Origin: Cryptomeria japonica
Lineage: Eukaryota; Streptophyta; Pinopsida; Cupressales; Cupressaceae
Length of the DNA: 64,000 bases
Reading direction: 5' to 3'
NCBI RefSeq assembly: GCF_030272615.1
Contig: NC_081413.1
Coordinates: forward strand, 329,368,802-329,432,801
Shown in pieces: positions 23,560-35,014 of this stretch; the stretch's first letter is position 1, and the number at the start of each line of letters is the position of its first letter. Below the pieces are notes generated by a model. The model was not told the origin of the DNA. It saw only the letters and a list, made by a program, of their open reading frames with translations, and ran no database searches. The position numbers were made by a program, and so were the translations under genes.

Positions 23560-23712
23560 ATTTTATTTTATTTTTACCAAGGTGCCTATTTACCAGGTTT
23601 TCACCAGGGCAATTTTGCTCTTTTTTCTTTTCTTTTTCTTTTCTTTTCTCTTTTTTTCTTTTTTTTTGGATTTCTTCAGGACTTTTTCTGATTTTTAGGA
23701 TTTTTTTCAGGA
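23510..23712 (-). repeat. Element B: internal purine-rich tract and flanking direct repeat
   Basis: The minus strand is nearly pure purine over about 23615-23700 (A/G runs such as GAAAAGAAAAGAAAAAG). On its left are two copies of a GCCTATTTRCCAGGTTTTCACC word (about 23522 and 23584). It sits just past the integrase stop, far from the LTR-proximal purine tract. It could be a second priming site or simple-sequence drift. Confidence 0.6.
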
Positions 23713-23750
23713 CTTTTTCCAACTGTACAAGTTTGTTGGAGCAGAGAGTG

Positions 23751-24730
23751 CTAAGCAAAGAATTTCTTCAAGTGGATGGTGTTAATCGGTTCACGGAGTT
23801 GTTCTCCTTCCGAGTTTGAGAGTTGATAGGCACCAAAGCCGAATACTGCAGTAACAATGTATGGACCTAGCCAGTTGGGTTCAAACTTCCCTTTATTGTC
23901 GCGAAACTGTTGATTTTTTGGGTTTTCTCTCAAAACTAGGTCACCAACTTGAAATTCTCTTTGTCAAACTTTCTTGTTATACCCTCTAGACATTCTCTTC
24001 TGATACACTCTGAGATGATCAAATGCCACTTCCCGACGCTCCTCCAGCAATTCGAGTTCTTGCAATCTAGATATTCTATGATTTTCATCAGTAACAAGAC
24101 CTCGCAATGAAACTCTTAGAGATGGTATTTCTACTTCAATAGGTAATACTGCTTCGGACCCATACACCAAAGAAAAAGGTGTAGCCCCAGTAGGTGTTCT
24201 GATACTGGTTCTATAAGCCCATAGTGCAAGATTGAGCTGCAGATGCCAATCCTTCCTAGACTTGTTCACTGTTCTGTGCAAGATAGTCAGTAGGTTTTTG
24301 TTAGACACCTTAGGTTGTCCATTACCTTGAGGGTAATATACTGATGACCAGTGTTGCTTTATTTTGAATTTCTCACAAAGCTCATCCAGATCTTTATTCT
24401 TGAATTGTCCTCCATTATCAATCACAATGGACGAAGGTATCCCATACCTGCAAATTATATAGTTTAGGATGAATAAGGTGACTTGTTTACTAGTTGCTTT
24501 GGTGAGCAAAACTGCCTCTACCCACTTGGTGAAATACTCAATGGTAGTTATAATGAATTATGTCCATTGGATGAAGCCAGATATATCTGACCAATGAGAT
24601 CAAAGGCCCATTGTTGAAAAGGCCAGTGTGTTATAAATGGTATGAGGTCCCTTGCCGGGGCATGTATGAGATTTCCATGGAGCTGACATTTCTCACAAGT
24701 CTTAGCAAATTTAATGGCATCTTTTTCCAT
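23751..24730 (-). pseudogene. Element B: integrase
   Basis: Minus-strand integrase in three pieces. 24548-24730 holds the end of the zinc-binding part (CEKCQLHGN) and the first catalytic Asp (WAFDLIGQIY). 23964-24509 holds the core, with the second Asp in DNGGQF. At the third catalytic site the protein reads GNGQPKVSNK where Gypsy integrases have GQAEATNK-like sequence, so the essential Glu is replaced by Lys. 23751-23933 is the C-terminal part (KFEPNWLGPYIV, then HLKKFFA) ending at TAA. Two frameshifts separate the pieces. Confidence 0.9.
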
Positions 24731-24734
24731 ATCT

Positions 24735-25504
24735 GGCTAGTAGTAGCCAGCCTGTAATAGTTTCCGAGCTAAAGTAAAACCATTCAAATGAGATCCACAA
24801 ATACCTTGATGGACTTCCGATAATGCACATTTAGATTCTTTAGTTTCTAGACATCTAAGAAATGTACCGTCTAAACCTCATCTAAATAAATCATTAGCTA
24901 TGATAACATACTGCAAAGCGTTGCGAGTTAGGTTTCTTTTCTCATTACGAGTAAGGTTTTTAGGGATAATTTGATCACATAGATAGGAATAGATGTGGCT
25001 GTATCGGGACGAGTCATGTCCAATAATAGAATAGACTATTTGGGTCTTAGGAGAATCATAAGCAGGGTAATATAACTCTTCCACCAGGAAATCAAAGCAA
25101 AAATTGGACTCCTGTAGCTCAGGTATAGATGCTAAGGTGGCCATAGCATTTGCTGCTCTATTTGTTGATCTAGGAATCTGTTGGAATGATACAAAAGCAA
25201 AGTACTTCTTGAAATCATCCACCATCCTCTTGTAAGGCGTCAATTTCTCATCTTGAGTCTGATATGTATTATTGATCTGATTGATGACCAGCTGAGAATC
25301 TCCATAGATATGTAATTCAGCCACCTTCCATTCAATAGCTAGTTTTATTCCATTCACCAAAGCTTCATATTCTGCAATATTGTTTGTGCAAGGGAATAGA
25401 ATCTTATAAGACTTTGGAATTGAATACTTCTGAGGAGTAATGAATAATATGCCAACACCTGAACCATTTTGAGTAAAGGAACCATCAAAGAACGTCTTCT
25501 AGGG
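24735..25504 (-). pseudogene. Element B: second (archaeal-type) RNase H and linker
   Basis: It begins FFDGSFTQNGSGVGILF (catalytic Asp), continues AEYEALVNGIKLAIEW (Glu) and IYGDSQLVINQINNTYQTQD (Asp), then STNRAANAMATLAS. The remainder to 24735 is the linker before integrase. This extra RNase H after the normal one is a mark of the Tat lineage. One frame is open from 25360 to 24878; breaks lie on either side. Confidence 0.88.
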
Positions 25505-26237
25505 TTGTTGAGTAAGATGGATTATTGATTCATCTGGGAACTCAATGTGTAGTGGTTGAGTATCCTCAAGTGGAGCTTCAGCAAGTTGATTAGCAATTAC
25601 CTATCCTTTTATGGCTTTGTGTTCCACATATTCAGTGTCAAACTCTATAAGGATCATAACCCATTTCGCCAATCTTCACGTGAGTGTTGCTTTATTAAGA
25701 AGATACTTGAGTGGATCGATTTTGGCCACCAACTTGATTGAATGTGCTATCATATAGGGCCTCAGTTTCTGTGATGCAAAGACTAATGCCAAGCATGCTT
25801 TTTCTATTATACTGTAGCTCATTTCATAAGACACCAATGTCCTATTGATCTAATAAATAGCTCATTCTTTTTTGTTGTCATCCTGTTGTGCCAGAAGTGC
25901 CCCCAGTGATGAATCAGTTGCTGATATATATATAAGATTAGTGGCTCAACCTGAATAGGTGGCATCAATATTGGTGGATTAGACAGGTACTCTTTTATCT
26001 GCTGAAGATGTTGTTCACACTACTGATCCCAGTTGTATATTATTCCTTTTCTCAATACTTTTGTAAAAGGTTGAGCCTTGTCTGCTAGTTGAGAAATGAA
26101 TCTTCTAATGGATTAGAGACATCCCTGTAGACTTCTCATTTGACTCATGTTCTTTGGAGGTAGCATTTCCATTATAGCTTGGTGTAGCCAAGTAGTTTAC
26201 CAGATGTCACTTCGAATGCACACTTCTTTGGATTTAA
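25505..26237 (-). pseudogene. Element B: first RNase H
   Basis: Degraded minus-strand sequence reads LYISATDSSLGALLAQQDD, then SYSIIEKACLALVFASQKLR and FDTEYVEHKAIKG, the usual RNase H attached to Gypsy RT. Several in-frame stops interrupt it, at least one of them TAG where Gln is expected. Confidence 0.82.
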
Positions 26238-27001
26238 TCAGAGCTTAAACTTTTCCATTCTATCAAGTATAGGACCTAACTCTTGAATATGCGTTGATTT
26301 TTTCATAGTCTTCAGTAGGGTATCATCAACATAATCTTCCATATTCTTATGCATCATGTCATGAAAGATAGTTGTAATTTCTCTTTGATAGGTCACCCCT
26401 GCATTCTTTAACCCAAATGGCATGATGTTCCAGCAAAAGGTTCCCCACGCACAGGTGAAAGTTGTCTTTTCTTGATCTCCAGGAGTGATTTTAATCTAAT
26501 TGTAGCCAGAAAATCCATCCATTAGTGAGTACATCTCATACCCAGCCATCATGTCGACTATCATATCAATATTTGGCAATGGAAAGTCATCTTTCGGACA
26601 TGCTTTGTTGAGATCTCTAAAATCTATACAAACTCTGATAGATTTATCTGCCTTCGACACAGGCACTATGTTAGAAATCCATTCAGCATAATCTATTTCT
26701 CTGATAAATCTAGCTTTGAGCAGTTTCTCTAGTTCATCTTTGACCAATAATGCTACATGTAGGTGCATCTTACGGAGTTTTGTTTAACTGGTTTTACTCC
26801 TGGTATGATTGAGAGATGGTGCATAATGAAATTAGGATCCAAGCCTGGCATATCAGAGTACGTCCATGCAAAGTTTATTTTCTTCTCTAAGAATAGCTGA
26901 GTGAAATCCTTCAATTCCTCTGCTGATAGTGATTGAGCTACGTGAATAATTTGTGGTGTCTCTTGATTCCCAATATTCACTGGCTGAGTTGGCTCAATCA
27001 A
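26238..27001 (-). pseudogene. Element B: reverse transcriptase
   Basis: Three pieces. 26753-27001 (WTYSDMPGLDPNFIMHHLSI) is the RT entry. 26496-26768 carries ISNIVPVSKADKSIRVCIDF, then RDLNKACPKDDFPLPNID and YSLMDGFSGYN. 26238-26423 carries MPFGLKNAGVTYQR and the YVDD active-site motif (about 26322-26333). A TAG after FSGYN sits where Gln is standard. Frameshifts lie near 26770 and 26430-26490. Confidence 0.93.
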
Positions 27002-27016
27002 TATGGAAGACCACTC

Positions 27017-28224
27017 TTAAAAATGATTGGGCAGTATACCAAGTATCTCACCTTCAAGCGCCTCAAAGAGGTTTTTACCTTTAGGTACATCCTTTATTTT
27101 CTCTTTTTTAGATTCTAACACTGCCACAATATGGTTTTCACCATCAGATCTTTTATTTTTATTTTTCTTGATTTTGCGACTAAGATACTTGATATCCGCT
27201 TCAGTCATATTTTCACTTCGTTCACTGGTGGAAGAGTTTATAGGTTCGACTGCATTGAGATGATAGGATAATGTATAGACACTAGCAAAAGTAGGTATAT
27301 CCATGGGTTGATTTGCTAAAGTACAGTCAATCAATTCGGGATGTACTAAGGACAAATTTTGGATAGGTTCAAGAGTGTTCACGGTATTGTTATCACAACT
27401 ACGGATTGAAAAATTGAGTTCCAGAATAATACCTTGTGTGTCTCAAGACCAGGAAGAGTCAGATCATGATTATTAAAGTCCACGTTAATATTTAAGTGAT
27501 CTAATCCAATAGACATACTTGTAACGGCATTTACTATGCCGGACTGGACATCATATCGTGGTTTAACAGCAATAAGACTAGTAGACAACTTTTCATTGTT
27601 TGTATCAGATGATTCAGAATTTGAGGTTGAGTGGGTATCATCATGAATAGGACTATCATCAGAGCCATCAAAGTCATCAGATGAAGTTTCCAAGTCTCTT
27701 TCAGGTGATTTAGTAAGCATATGTATGGTATCAATACTAACATCTTTAATGCTACAAGTTCCTTCATGTTGTGGTTCACTTGTCATTTGTATCTGACACA
27801 CTTGTTGACATGATCTCATTGTTTCTGTGATTTTTTGTCGTCTACTCCATTCAGCTTCTTCTGGACTGATGACTGGTTCTTGTTCTATAGCTTCTAACTC
27901 TTCCTGTGTAGTGCTATAGCTGATTTGTTTTGTTTTAGGATAAGGGCACATAGATGAGAATCTTTCTGGTATTGTTCCTTCTTTCAATCCTTGTTCATAA
28001 TTTGCTTGCCTCTTTTGTCTAATTTCTTGTATTTCCTTCTCTAGTTTTATGTGCATCAACTCTTGAGTATCATCTATGACACCACTAGATTCTTCTAGAG
28101 TTTCTGTAGTGGATGTGTCTGAAAGATAGTCAGGACCCCATTCATACTCGTTTGAATCAGTCTCTGAATAATCTACTTGTTGCCTGCCAGTATATGTGAC
28201 TGGAACTTTTAATGGTGCAAACAA
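27017..28224 (-). pseudogene. Element B: acidic linker between G-patch and RT
   Basis: Two frames, 27379-28224 and 27017-27382, encode a Ser/Asp/Glu-rich region (SSDDFDGSDDSPIHDDTHST) and a Lys-rich patch (SRKIKKNKNKRSDG). It contains a conserved-looking GPDYLSD and SMSIGLDHLNINVDF segment. No enzyme motif is seen. It lies in the same polyprotein order as in other large Gypsy elements, between protease and RT. Confidence 0.7.
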
Positions 28225-28791
28225 TTATCTGATTCTTACAACTTCATCTCTTATATCCTTAGGAACCTCAACTTCTTGTATTATCGTAGCTAATACCATT
28301 GAAGCTTGAGCACCGACTATTTCTTCTTTCTTGACTGTTGATTCCTCTTTCTCTTTTCTACACTCTACTTTTGTTTGTTTAGTGTCTGCTTCATGTAATG
28401 CTAAAGGCGATATCTTTTTCAAGCACTTAGACTTAGAAACATGTTTTTGTTCTGATGTCTTTTTTGGATTGTATCCCAGTCCAGCCTTATCATGTGTGGA
28501 TTTGGTTTGTAGCTGAATTGGTTTAGTAATACCTTCTTTTTGTTTGCCCAAAGGACCAGTACCTAAGTACCCCATGCGCTGAATCATTTTGTAACCAAGA
28601 CCATATTGGTTTGAGGAAATCTCACAATGTCGTACCTCCTCATTTGGACTATCTTCCTTAAAGAGCCAGTTAAGCACATAATCCTCTTCTATTTCATCCG
28701 CCAAGGAGGTAGAAGACTGTATAAAGAGACCATCATATATAGTATTTAGAGCTGAAGTTTGTGTTCTCATAGCCTCTGATGGCTTGCCCAA
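28225..28791 (-). pseudogene. Element B: G-patch domain segment of the polyprotein
   Basis: Residues 61-109 of this piece (28465-28611) match the G-patch pattern: GLGYKMIQRMGYLGTGPLG, then KEGITKPIQ and KAGLGYNP. Glycine spacing and the GxxKPI step fit well. The part before it is acidic (ADEIEEDYVLNWLFKEDSPN); the part after is Lys-rich. It follows protease in the same frame, separated only by stops. G-patches bind RNA or RNA helicases, and betaretroviruses carry one at the end of protease. Element H has a similar segment at the equivalent place. Confidence 0.8.
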
Positions 28792-28902
28792 CTATTTTGG
28801 TGATGGAGGGAGAGAAACTAATGATAGTACCAGTTCTATCGTGTAGCCATCCATGCCGGTATTTGTAATCTTCAATCTATTTTCTAAGTCTTTCATCAAT
28901 GT

Positions 28903-29709
28903 TTATGGATGTTCATTTGGAGAGGCTGCCCTATTATGAGGCACAAAAGTATCTACACCTTTTTTCAATGCATTACAAATGACATTTGTATCAGTAGGAA
29001 TACTGACTTCAGCTCCGTTATAAGGAAACTTTAAGCATTGGTGATATGTTGACAGTACTGCCTTCATTTCATGAATCCATGGCTTGCCTAGTAATATATT
29101 GTATGACAATGGAATATAAAGAACCTGGAAAAGGACATCTCTCTCTACCGGTCCCACTCTGATTGGCAATGATACCAGACCTTTGGAGGTTCTCTCTTCC
29201 TCATCATAGGCTTTAATTGTTATTTTCTTGCTTGGATCAATGACATTTTCAGAGAATCCTAGTTGTGTAAGCAGATGATAAGTACAGATATTCAACCTTG
29301 CGCCTTCGTCTATGAAAACATGTTTGACTTTGTGTTTGTGGATCATGGCTTCAATATGCAATGGCTGGTTATGTGGATGATTTAATGAATTGTCATCTTC
29401 TTCAAACAAGGTCAAGTAGTGAGGTGAAGTCAGATGACCCACCATAGACTGAAACCGATCAATGTCTAAATCTTTTGGAATGTTGGTTGTGAGCAATGCT
29501 TTGTCTAGGATTTCCTTGTGAGTAGATGAGAGTTGTAGCAATTCAAAAATTGAAATTTGAGCATTTGTCCTTTTTAACTGTTCAACCACGTTGTATCCAG
29601 AGGATGATGATGAGGTTAATCTTTTAAATTTGTCCAAGGTTGATTCCTTTTGTTTGTTTGGCAAGGCTATTGGATTTGATGTTTCTTGAGCCGGGTTGGA
29701 AGAACTCAC
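28903..29709 (-). pseudogene. Element B: protease
   Basis: Retropepsin-like region. It opens with VVEQLKRTNAQISIFELLQL, found upstream of many plant Gypsy proteases, then the active-site area KHVFIDEGARLNICTYHLL and the C-terminal YNILLGKPWIHEMKAVLSTYHQ. The usual Asp-x-Gly reads Asp-Glu-Gly, with Glu where Gly is typical, so activity is doubtful. Confidence 0.88.
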
Positions 29710-29757
29710 TCCTTGGAGGGTAACTTTCTTTTGAGATCTGGTCAGAGCTCTTGCATA

Positions 29758-31520
29758 TCATGATTCATTTGGTTTATCTTGAACTATAATCACATTGCAA
29801 TATTCTGAGTGTGAAGGTTCAATCATGTTGATAATGTTGTCCTGGCTGGCATAAGTATAATTTACTTTGGCGCCTCCTTTGGTCTTTGAGGAATCACCTT
29901 GTTCGTAAGCAAGCAAAGGGTCTTTAAATGCTTTATGATCAGCATTGGTTGGATGATTCCCAACAACAACTTTACCAGTGTCTGTGAGATCTTGAATCTC
30001 ATGTTTTAACTTCATGCAATTGTTTATGTTATGACCCTTATTCTGATGGAAGTTACAATATTCATTTTCTCTCCACCATCTCGGTTTGACATCTGGATCA
30101 TATGTTCTAGAGTTATCTGGTAGTGTTATCAAGTTGTTTGCCAATAGAGTTTTGAAAGAGGATTCATATGATTCTTCAAGAGGAGTAAAATCACGCTTAG
30201 GTTTGGAAAGCCAAGGATTTTCTTTGAACCATTCCTTTGTTTTCTTTGGTGAATTCTCTGCTGCAATCTCAGCAGCTTTAAGTGCTTGTGTACCACTAGC
30301 CAAGTTGAATATTGTGGATTTTGAGTTGGTTTTGATAGTGTCTACTACTCCATATTTAACAACATTCTTATTGTTATCTTTGCCAAATTTTCAATACTTG
30401 TTCTTCTCTTTAGAGCTAGATCTTGTTTGTGTTTCTTTCCAAGGTGTGATATCTCCCTTCTTTATGAGCACATCTTCCATTCGAATGGCATTATCTACCA
30501 TTTTTTTAAATGATGGGTGTACTTGCATTTGTACACTATATTTCAGTTCAGGGACCAAGTTATTGACAAATATATCCATTTTCTCTGAGTCTGGAATAGG
30601 TTGTGGGTACCTAGAGAACATCTTTCTCCAACGTTGGAGAAAAGTAAGAAGAGGTTCCCCTGTTTTCTATTGAGTATTACAAAGATCAATCATAGTCACA
30701 GGATGTCGAATGTTGTATGAGTATTGTTGTAAAAATAATTGGATTAGTTCTTCGAATGTTTTTATTCCTTTGGGTAGACTTGAGAACCATTCCATTGCTT
30801 GACCCCCTAAACTCCTTGGGAAGAGACGCATGAGGTACGTTTGATGTGCATGAATTCCATACAAGCAGCACTAAATTCCCTAACATGATCTTGAGGATCT
30901 GAGGTACCGTCATATTTGTCAAATTTTGGGATTTCCACTTGTGAAGGAAATGCAGGCATGTGTAGATTCTTGTCAAATGGAAAGGGACATATTATTTCTA
31001 GAGAATATTGTTTCGGGGACTTGTCCTTATTCTTCAGTTCTATGACCTCCATCCGCAAAGCTATTAAGTGTTTGTGTACCATGAGTATAGGTGAGTCTTC
31101 CCTTTTAGTAACAAGTGTCTGAACATCATATCCAATAGGAAGTTTGGCACCTGGTTTTGCTAGTTCTAAGAAATAGTCTTCATTCTCTCGGGTCATGATA
31201 GTTTTCATCATTTTTCTAAAGTATTTGTCCTTTTGACAGTCAAGGATTTCTTTTTCTAGAGGTCCAGCGTCTTCGTCAATCTCACTTGATGATAAGGAGT
31301 CATTATGATTTTCGGGAATATTACGGTCATTTTTGTTTCCATCATTGTATTCTGTCTCATGTATAGTGGGAGATTTCGGTTCATCAAAAATTGGTCCGCC
31401 TGATGACGACGGCATGTCAGTGAGTGGATCCTTCACATAGAATGGATTATCTTGATAGGTGCAGGTTTGTTCTTTGCCTTTGGCTTGTTTCTTATGAGAA
31501 CTCCTGGTTTGAATAGGCAT
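29758..31520 (-). pseudogene. Element B: gag
   Basis: Start at ATG 31520 (MPIQTRSSHKKQAKG); upstream in-frame sequence lacks similarity. The acidic N-terminus leads into IPKFDKYDGTSDPQDHVREF (gag entry). A frameshift near 30830-30860 follows, then FPRSLGGQAMEWFSSLPKG, ELKYSVQMQVHPSFKK and the zinc knuckle region CNFHQNKGHNINNC (about 30050). From 30864 down to 27379 gag, protease, G-patch and linker share one frame, consistent with a single polyprotein. Stops include TAG after NTQ and TGA where Arg codons are expected. Confidence 0.9.
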
Positions 31521-31919
31521 CTTTATGGATTTGTGTGACCTAAATGTGTTTGTGATGTAGAGGTCAAGATCAATTTCAGAGCTAGTTGTTCTGTTTAGAG
31601 TATTGTTTAGGAGAAACAATTGAGATTTAGTCTAATTTCAAGAACGATCTATCCTATCTAAGACGTTATCTAAGTTGATTCTAAGCATGGTGTAAGATTC
31701 AGTATGGTTTTAGGAACAATCTATCCTGTATAAGACGTTGTCTAAGTGACTAAAATTTGATAGGTAGTTGATTGAACTAGCTGAAAGGTGATCGACCAAA
31801 TCATGCAACGCAAATGGCAGAGGTATACTGTCTTGATCTGTTTATGCTCAGAAAAATAATAACCAGTATTATGTTTGTTGTAAGCCATTTTTAGGCAAGT
31901 TTGACTGTTTTGTTCTGAC

Positions 31920-32225
31920 AAAACCAGAGCCTCATACGATGGGATGTTCTGGACTGGACGATAATTTAGCAGCTATAGGATGACAATAGTTCTATTTCGC
32001 ACGAGTTGTTGCCTCGTACCGTATGACAAATGGGCATGTGTAGGATGACAAAAGACTCAGAGCAGATCTATTTCATATGACATAGGATACAAAGTCAGAT
32101 GACAGAATAAAATGACTCGTACGACACAGGATTAGGTCTAGGATGACAAACTAGAAGACTTGTACGACACAGGATGTGATATAGGACGATGAATTATCAA
32201 ACTCATACGACTGTTCATAGGACAG
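31920..32225. repeat. TCGTACGA array block, gag-proximal (element B leader)
   Basis: Units of the form CTCGTACGACACAGGAT, exact palindrome at 32117, alternate with TAGGATGACAA units about every 25-30 bases. Variants include TCATACGA, TTGTACGA and TCATATGA. Confidence 0.75.
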
Positions 32226-32299
32226 AGCCTAGAAATTTTGAGTTTTTTCGATTGTTGAGTATGATAACTGAGTATGAGCAATTCTGAGATGGACTGATT

Positions 32300-32505
32300 T
32301 TTTACCAGGATAGACTAGTTTCTGACTCGGAGAGATTTTTGACTTAAAAATGGACTAGTTTCCGACACGGACAGAGTTTCGACTTAGGATGGACTAGTTT
32401 CTGAACGGACGGAGTTTCGACTCAGGATGGACTAGTTTCTGATACGAACAGAATTTTGACTCAAGATGGACTAGTTTCTAACACAGACAGAGTTTCGACT
32501 CACTG
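32300..32505. repeat. 39-bp tandem repeat x 5 (element B leader)
   Basis: Each unit contains GGATGGACTAGTTTCTGACA then CGGACAGAGTTTCGACTCA. Copies of ACTAGTTTC lie near 32315, 32354, 32393, 32430 and 32470. Confidence 0.85.
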
Positions 32506-33484
32506 AGTTGTTTCTGGTCTTCACCAATTTTTGGTATTTCAGTTTTTGTTTCAGGGATGAAAAACACAGAAAACAAGTAGTATGTATAGTGACTCCAATC
32601 ACAGCATGCAAACCATAAGGAATTTGGTGAGGAAAGAAAACCTTTGCTTGTAGACTCAAGTACACACCCAATAGCTAATCGGAATATGGCCGCTGAGTCT
32701 CACGCAATGGATTCTCAACGCCGTATTATCTGACTCCAAATGCTAATGGGGCCATGAAATGACAAGTATCTTGGGAGAGTTACTATCTCTCTTGCACAAA
32801 GATTATCCCCCTTTCAGAGATGAACTGGGTAGCTTCTAATTTTAAATTGGATTTAGTCAGGGATCCATTCGGTGCGTCGAGGTATAAACTCAATTAAGAG
32901 GTCTCCCAGCCTTGAAAACCAAGGTTTAATATACCCAAAGGTACGGAGGAGAGCTATTCCCGAGCACTGTCATTGACTTGATTTTCATCAAATCACATTT
33001 ATTTTATAGTGGGTTGGAGTACTTGGCATCTAGTCATTCCCACTTAGGTCATTCCCCTCACACCGGCCGTAATGGCTTTAAGAGTTTTTCAACCCCTCGG
33101 GAGGGCAGGCCTACTAAAGATGTACAAATCTCAAACAAAGAAATTGTCTAGAAAAAGACAAGAGCATACTCTCCTACCTCTCAGAATCTTCTAAAAGCAC
33201 AAAAGACAGATTTGTTCTTTAACCAGATAGCAAGTTAGGTTCCTAAAAATGAATTTAAAGAATACACGATGTTTATTCAATTCTCCTTAGGCAACCTACA
33301 AAGACAACTAATCAGTAGTCATATTGTCTTTGTGCGACAAGCATATTCTTTGACAAGCGTTCTACAAAAAAAGTTAGGCTGTGAAAAACTCTGAGATAGA
33401 CAGATAAACAGTCAAGGTCAGTTGTTAGAATAATCACTCAGAAATGAGAAAATTATGAAATTTGCCTCTTTTACCAGAAAATAC

Positions 33485-33710
33485 AGAATCGTACGATAGA
33501 CACCTGACTCGTACGAGACAGGATGTAGTATCGTACGAAATAAGATTGTTGATGATGTCGGCTCATACGACAAAGGATTTCTGCTCGTGCAACAGAGGAT
33601 CTACTCATACAATAGAGGATTTTCTCATACGATAGGATATTTGCAATTCGTGCGACACCTACAGTTTATCGTTTCAGCCTGTAAAAATTGTCGTATGAAA
33701 TGTACGGATG
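33485..33710. repeat. TCGTACGA array block, primer-site-proximal (element B leader)
   Basis: Exact TCGTACGA at 33489, 33509 and 33531, then TCATACGA, TCGTGCAA, TCATACAA, TCATACGA, TCGTGCGA and TCGTATGA, spaced about 20-30 bases. Many units continue into ACAGAGGAT. The block ends about 100 bases before the primer site. Confidence 0.8.
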
Positions 33711-33800
33711 AAAAACCGAAAAATCTGAAACCTGGAAAATAACAAAAAATAAAGCAGTCAGTCTTGGAGGCCAAAAAAATGTAGTCTTCAAGCCCATGAT

Positions 33801-33808
33801 GGGCACCA
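33801..33808 (-). other. Element B: probable primer-binding site
   Basis: The minus strand reads TGGTGCCCATCATGGGC four bases inside the 5' LTR. Same core and spacing as in element A. Confidence 0.7.
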
Positions 33809-33812
33809 GAGA

Positions 33813-34950
33813 TGTGTGTGTGAAAAAGTGAACCTGTAGCTGCAAGCACAACACTTCAATTAAGTCATTATATGCATGGTTAGTAATCAGTAATCAATAA
33901 TCAATAAGAAATAAACCATAGCAAAGCGACTAATTACCTTCTAAAAGATGCGAGTATAAGATTGCTCTCAGATTTTTATAAGCAATACTAGTGACTAGAC
34001 TACACCAAGACGAAGGATTTAATCTATATGATATTAAGCTATATGGATGCAAGATGGATGAATAATTCAAGCAACAATGGATGCAAGCAATAATGGATGT
34101 AAAATGGATGCAAATAATCTAAAAAGCACAATAATCTTCAATGACTCCATAGCGAAATTAGCGTGATAATAATCTCCAAGCGTGTTCTCAAAAATCTCTG
34201 GGGTGAATTTGGAATGAGAGCTGAAGACTGAATTTATAGAGAATCACAAGAGAAAAAGCTCAATTTAGGATTAATTGAAATAATTGAGAAATCATGTTCA
34301 ATTAACCTTGAGATAGATTCCAATTATAGTTTAATTGAAATGCATTCAAATTAGAAGTCCAAGTTGCATTGGAAAATAATAATAAATTAATTCCATGCAT
34401 ATATGATGAAAATAGATAATTCTTTAATTCATTCAAGAAAAAAGTCTTTTCAATGCAACTGAACATCTTTTTCTGAAAAGCTTTGAGTTCCAATTTTAGA
34501 GAATAATTCAATAATTCAATTAAATTGCTTTTCTGATTTCAAGTTCTAAATTTAAAAAAAGAAATAATATCTCAAGTTTGATTTCTCTCTCAATTCAATT
34601 ATTTTTTTGTTTTATTTTCAATTCAACTCTTTGTAATAAATTAATTCATCTTTTGTAATAAATTAATCCTTTTTGCATGATTGAATGGCAAATTTATTAA
34701 TTAATTAAATATGCACGGATATTTAATAAATTAAAATGGGATGATTGATCAAAATGATATTCTTGGAAATGATTTGATTAAATAAATAAATATTTAATTA
34801 ATATTGTGTAACTGATTTGCCATGTGATTTTTGATGATTAAAGAATAAATAATGTGCTCAAGATTGATTTAATTGCCTTTGTTTAGGACCTTGGTGATGT
34901 TGTCGAGATTAGGGGCCCACGGTTTAGATGACCAATTTTAGGGTATTACA
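33813..34950 (-). repeat. Element B: 5' LTR
   Basis: 1138 bases with the same ends as 17654-18802. Lies directly outside the primer site and is followed by the GTATC target duplication (34951-34955) in the TRIM primer site. Confidence 0.95.
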
Positions 34951-35014
34951 GTATCAAAGCTTGGTCACAGGTTTGAATCACACAGGCCACGACGAGTGAC
35001 ATTGGGAGGGGGAT
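34951..35014 (+). other. TRIM interior, right piece with purine tract
   Basis: It starts GTATCAAAGC, the rest of the tRNA-Met primer site cut by element B. It ends in GGGAGGGGGAT before the right LTR. Confidence 0.85.

Larger units (their letters stand above)
31521..33792 (-). other. Element B: long 5' leader
   Basis: About 2.3 kb between primer site and gag with no recognisable protein. It holds two TCGTACGA array blocks and a 39-base tandem repeat (listed separately). The middle part (32690-33300) has no obvious structure. Confidence 0.65.
17654..34950 (-). mobile_element. Element B: Tat-type Ty3/Gypsy retrotransposon
   Basis: About 17.3 kb on the minus strand with two LTRs (17654-18802 and 33813-34950) and a 5-base target duplication GTATT/GTATC with one mismatch, lying inside the TRIM primer site. 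Order in transcription sense: LTR, primer site, long leader, gag, protease, G-patch, acidic linker, RT, RNase H, second RNase H, integrase, purine-rich tract, antisense plant-mobile-domain gene, polypurine tract, LTR. The second RNase H and a convergent extra gene between integrase and 3' LTR are recorded for the Tat lineage. At least five frameshifts and many stops make it non-functional. Confidence 0.93.
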
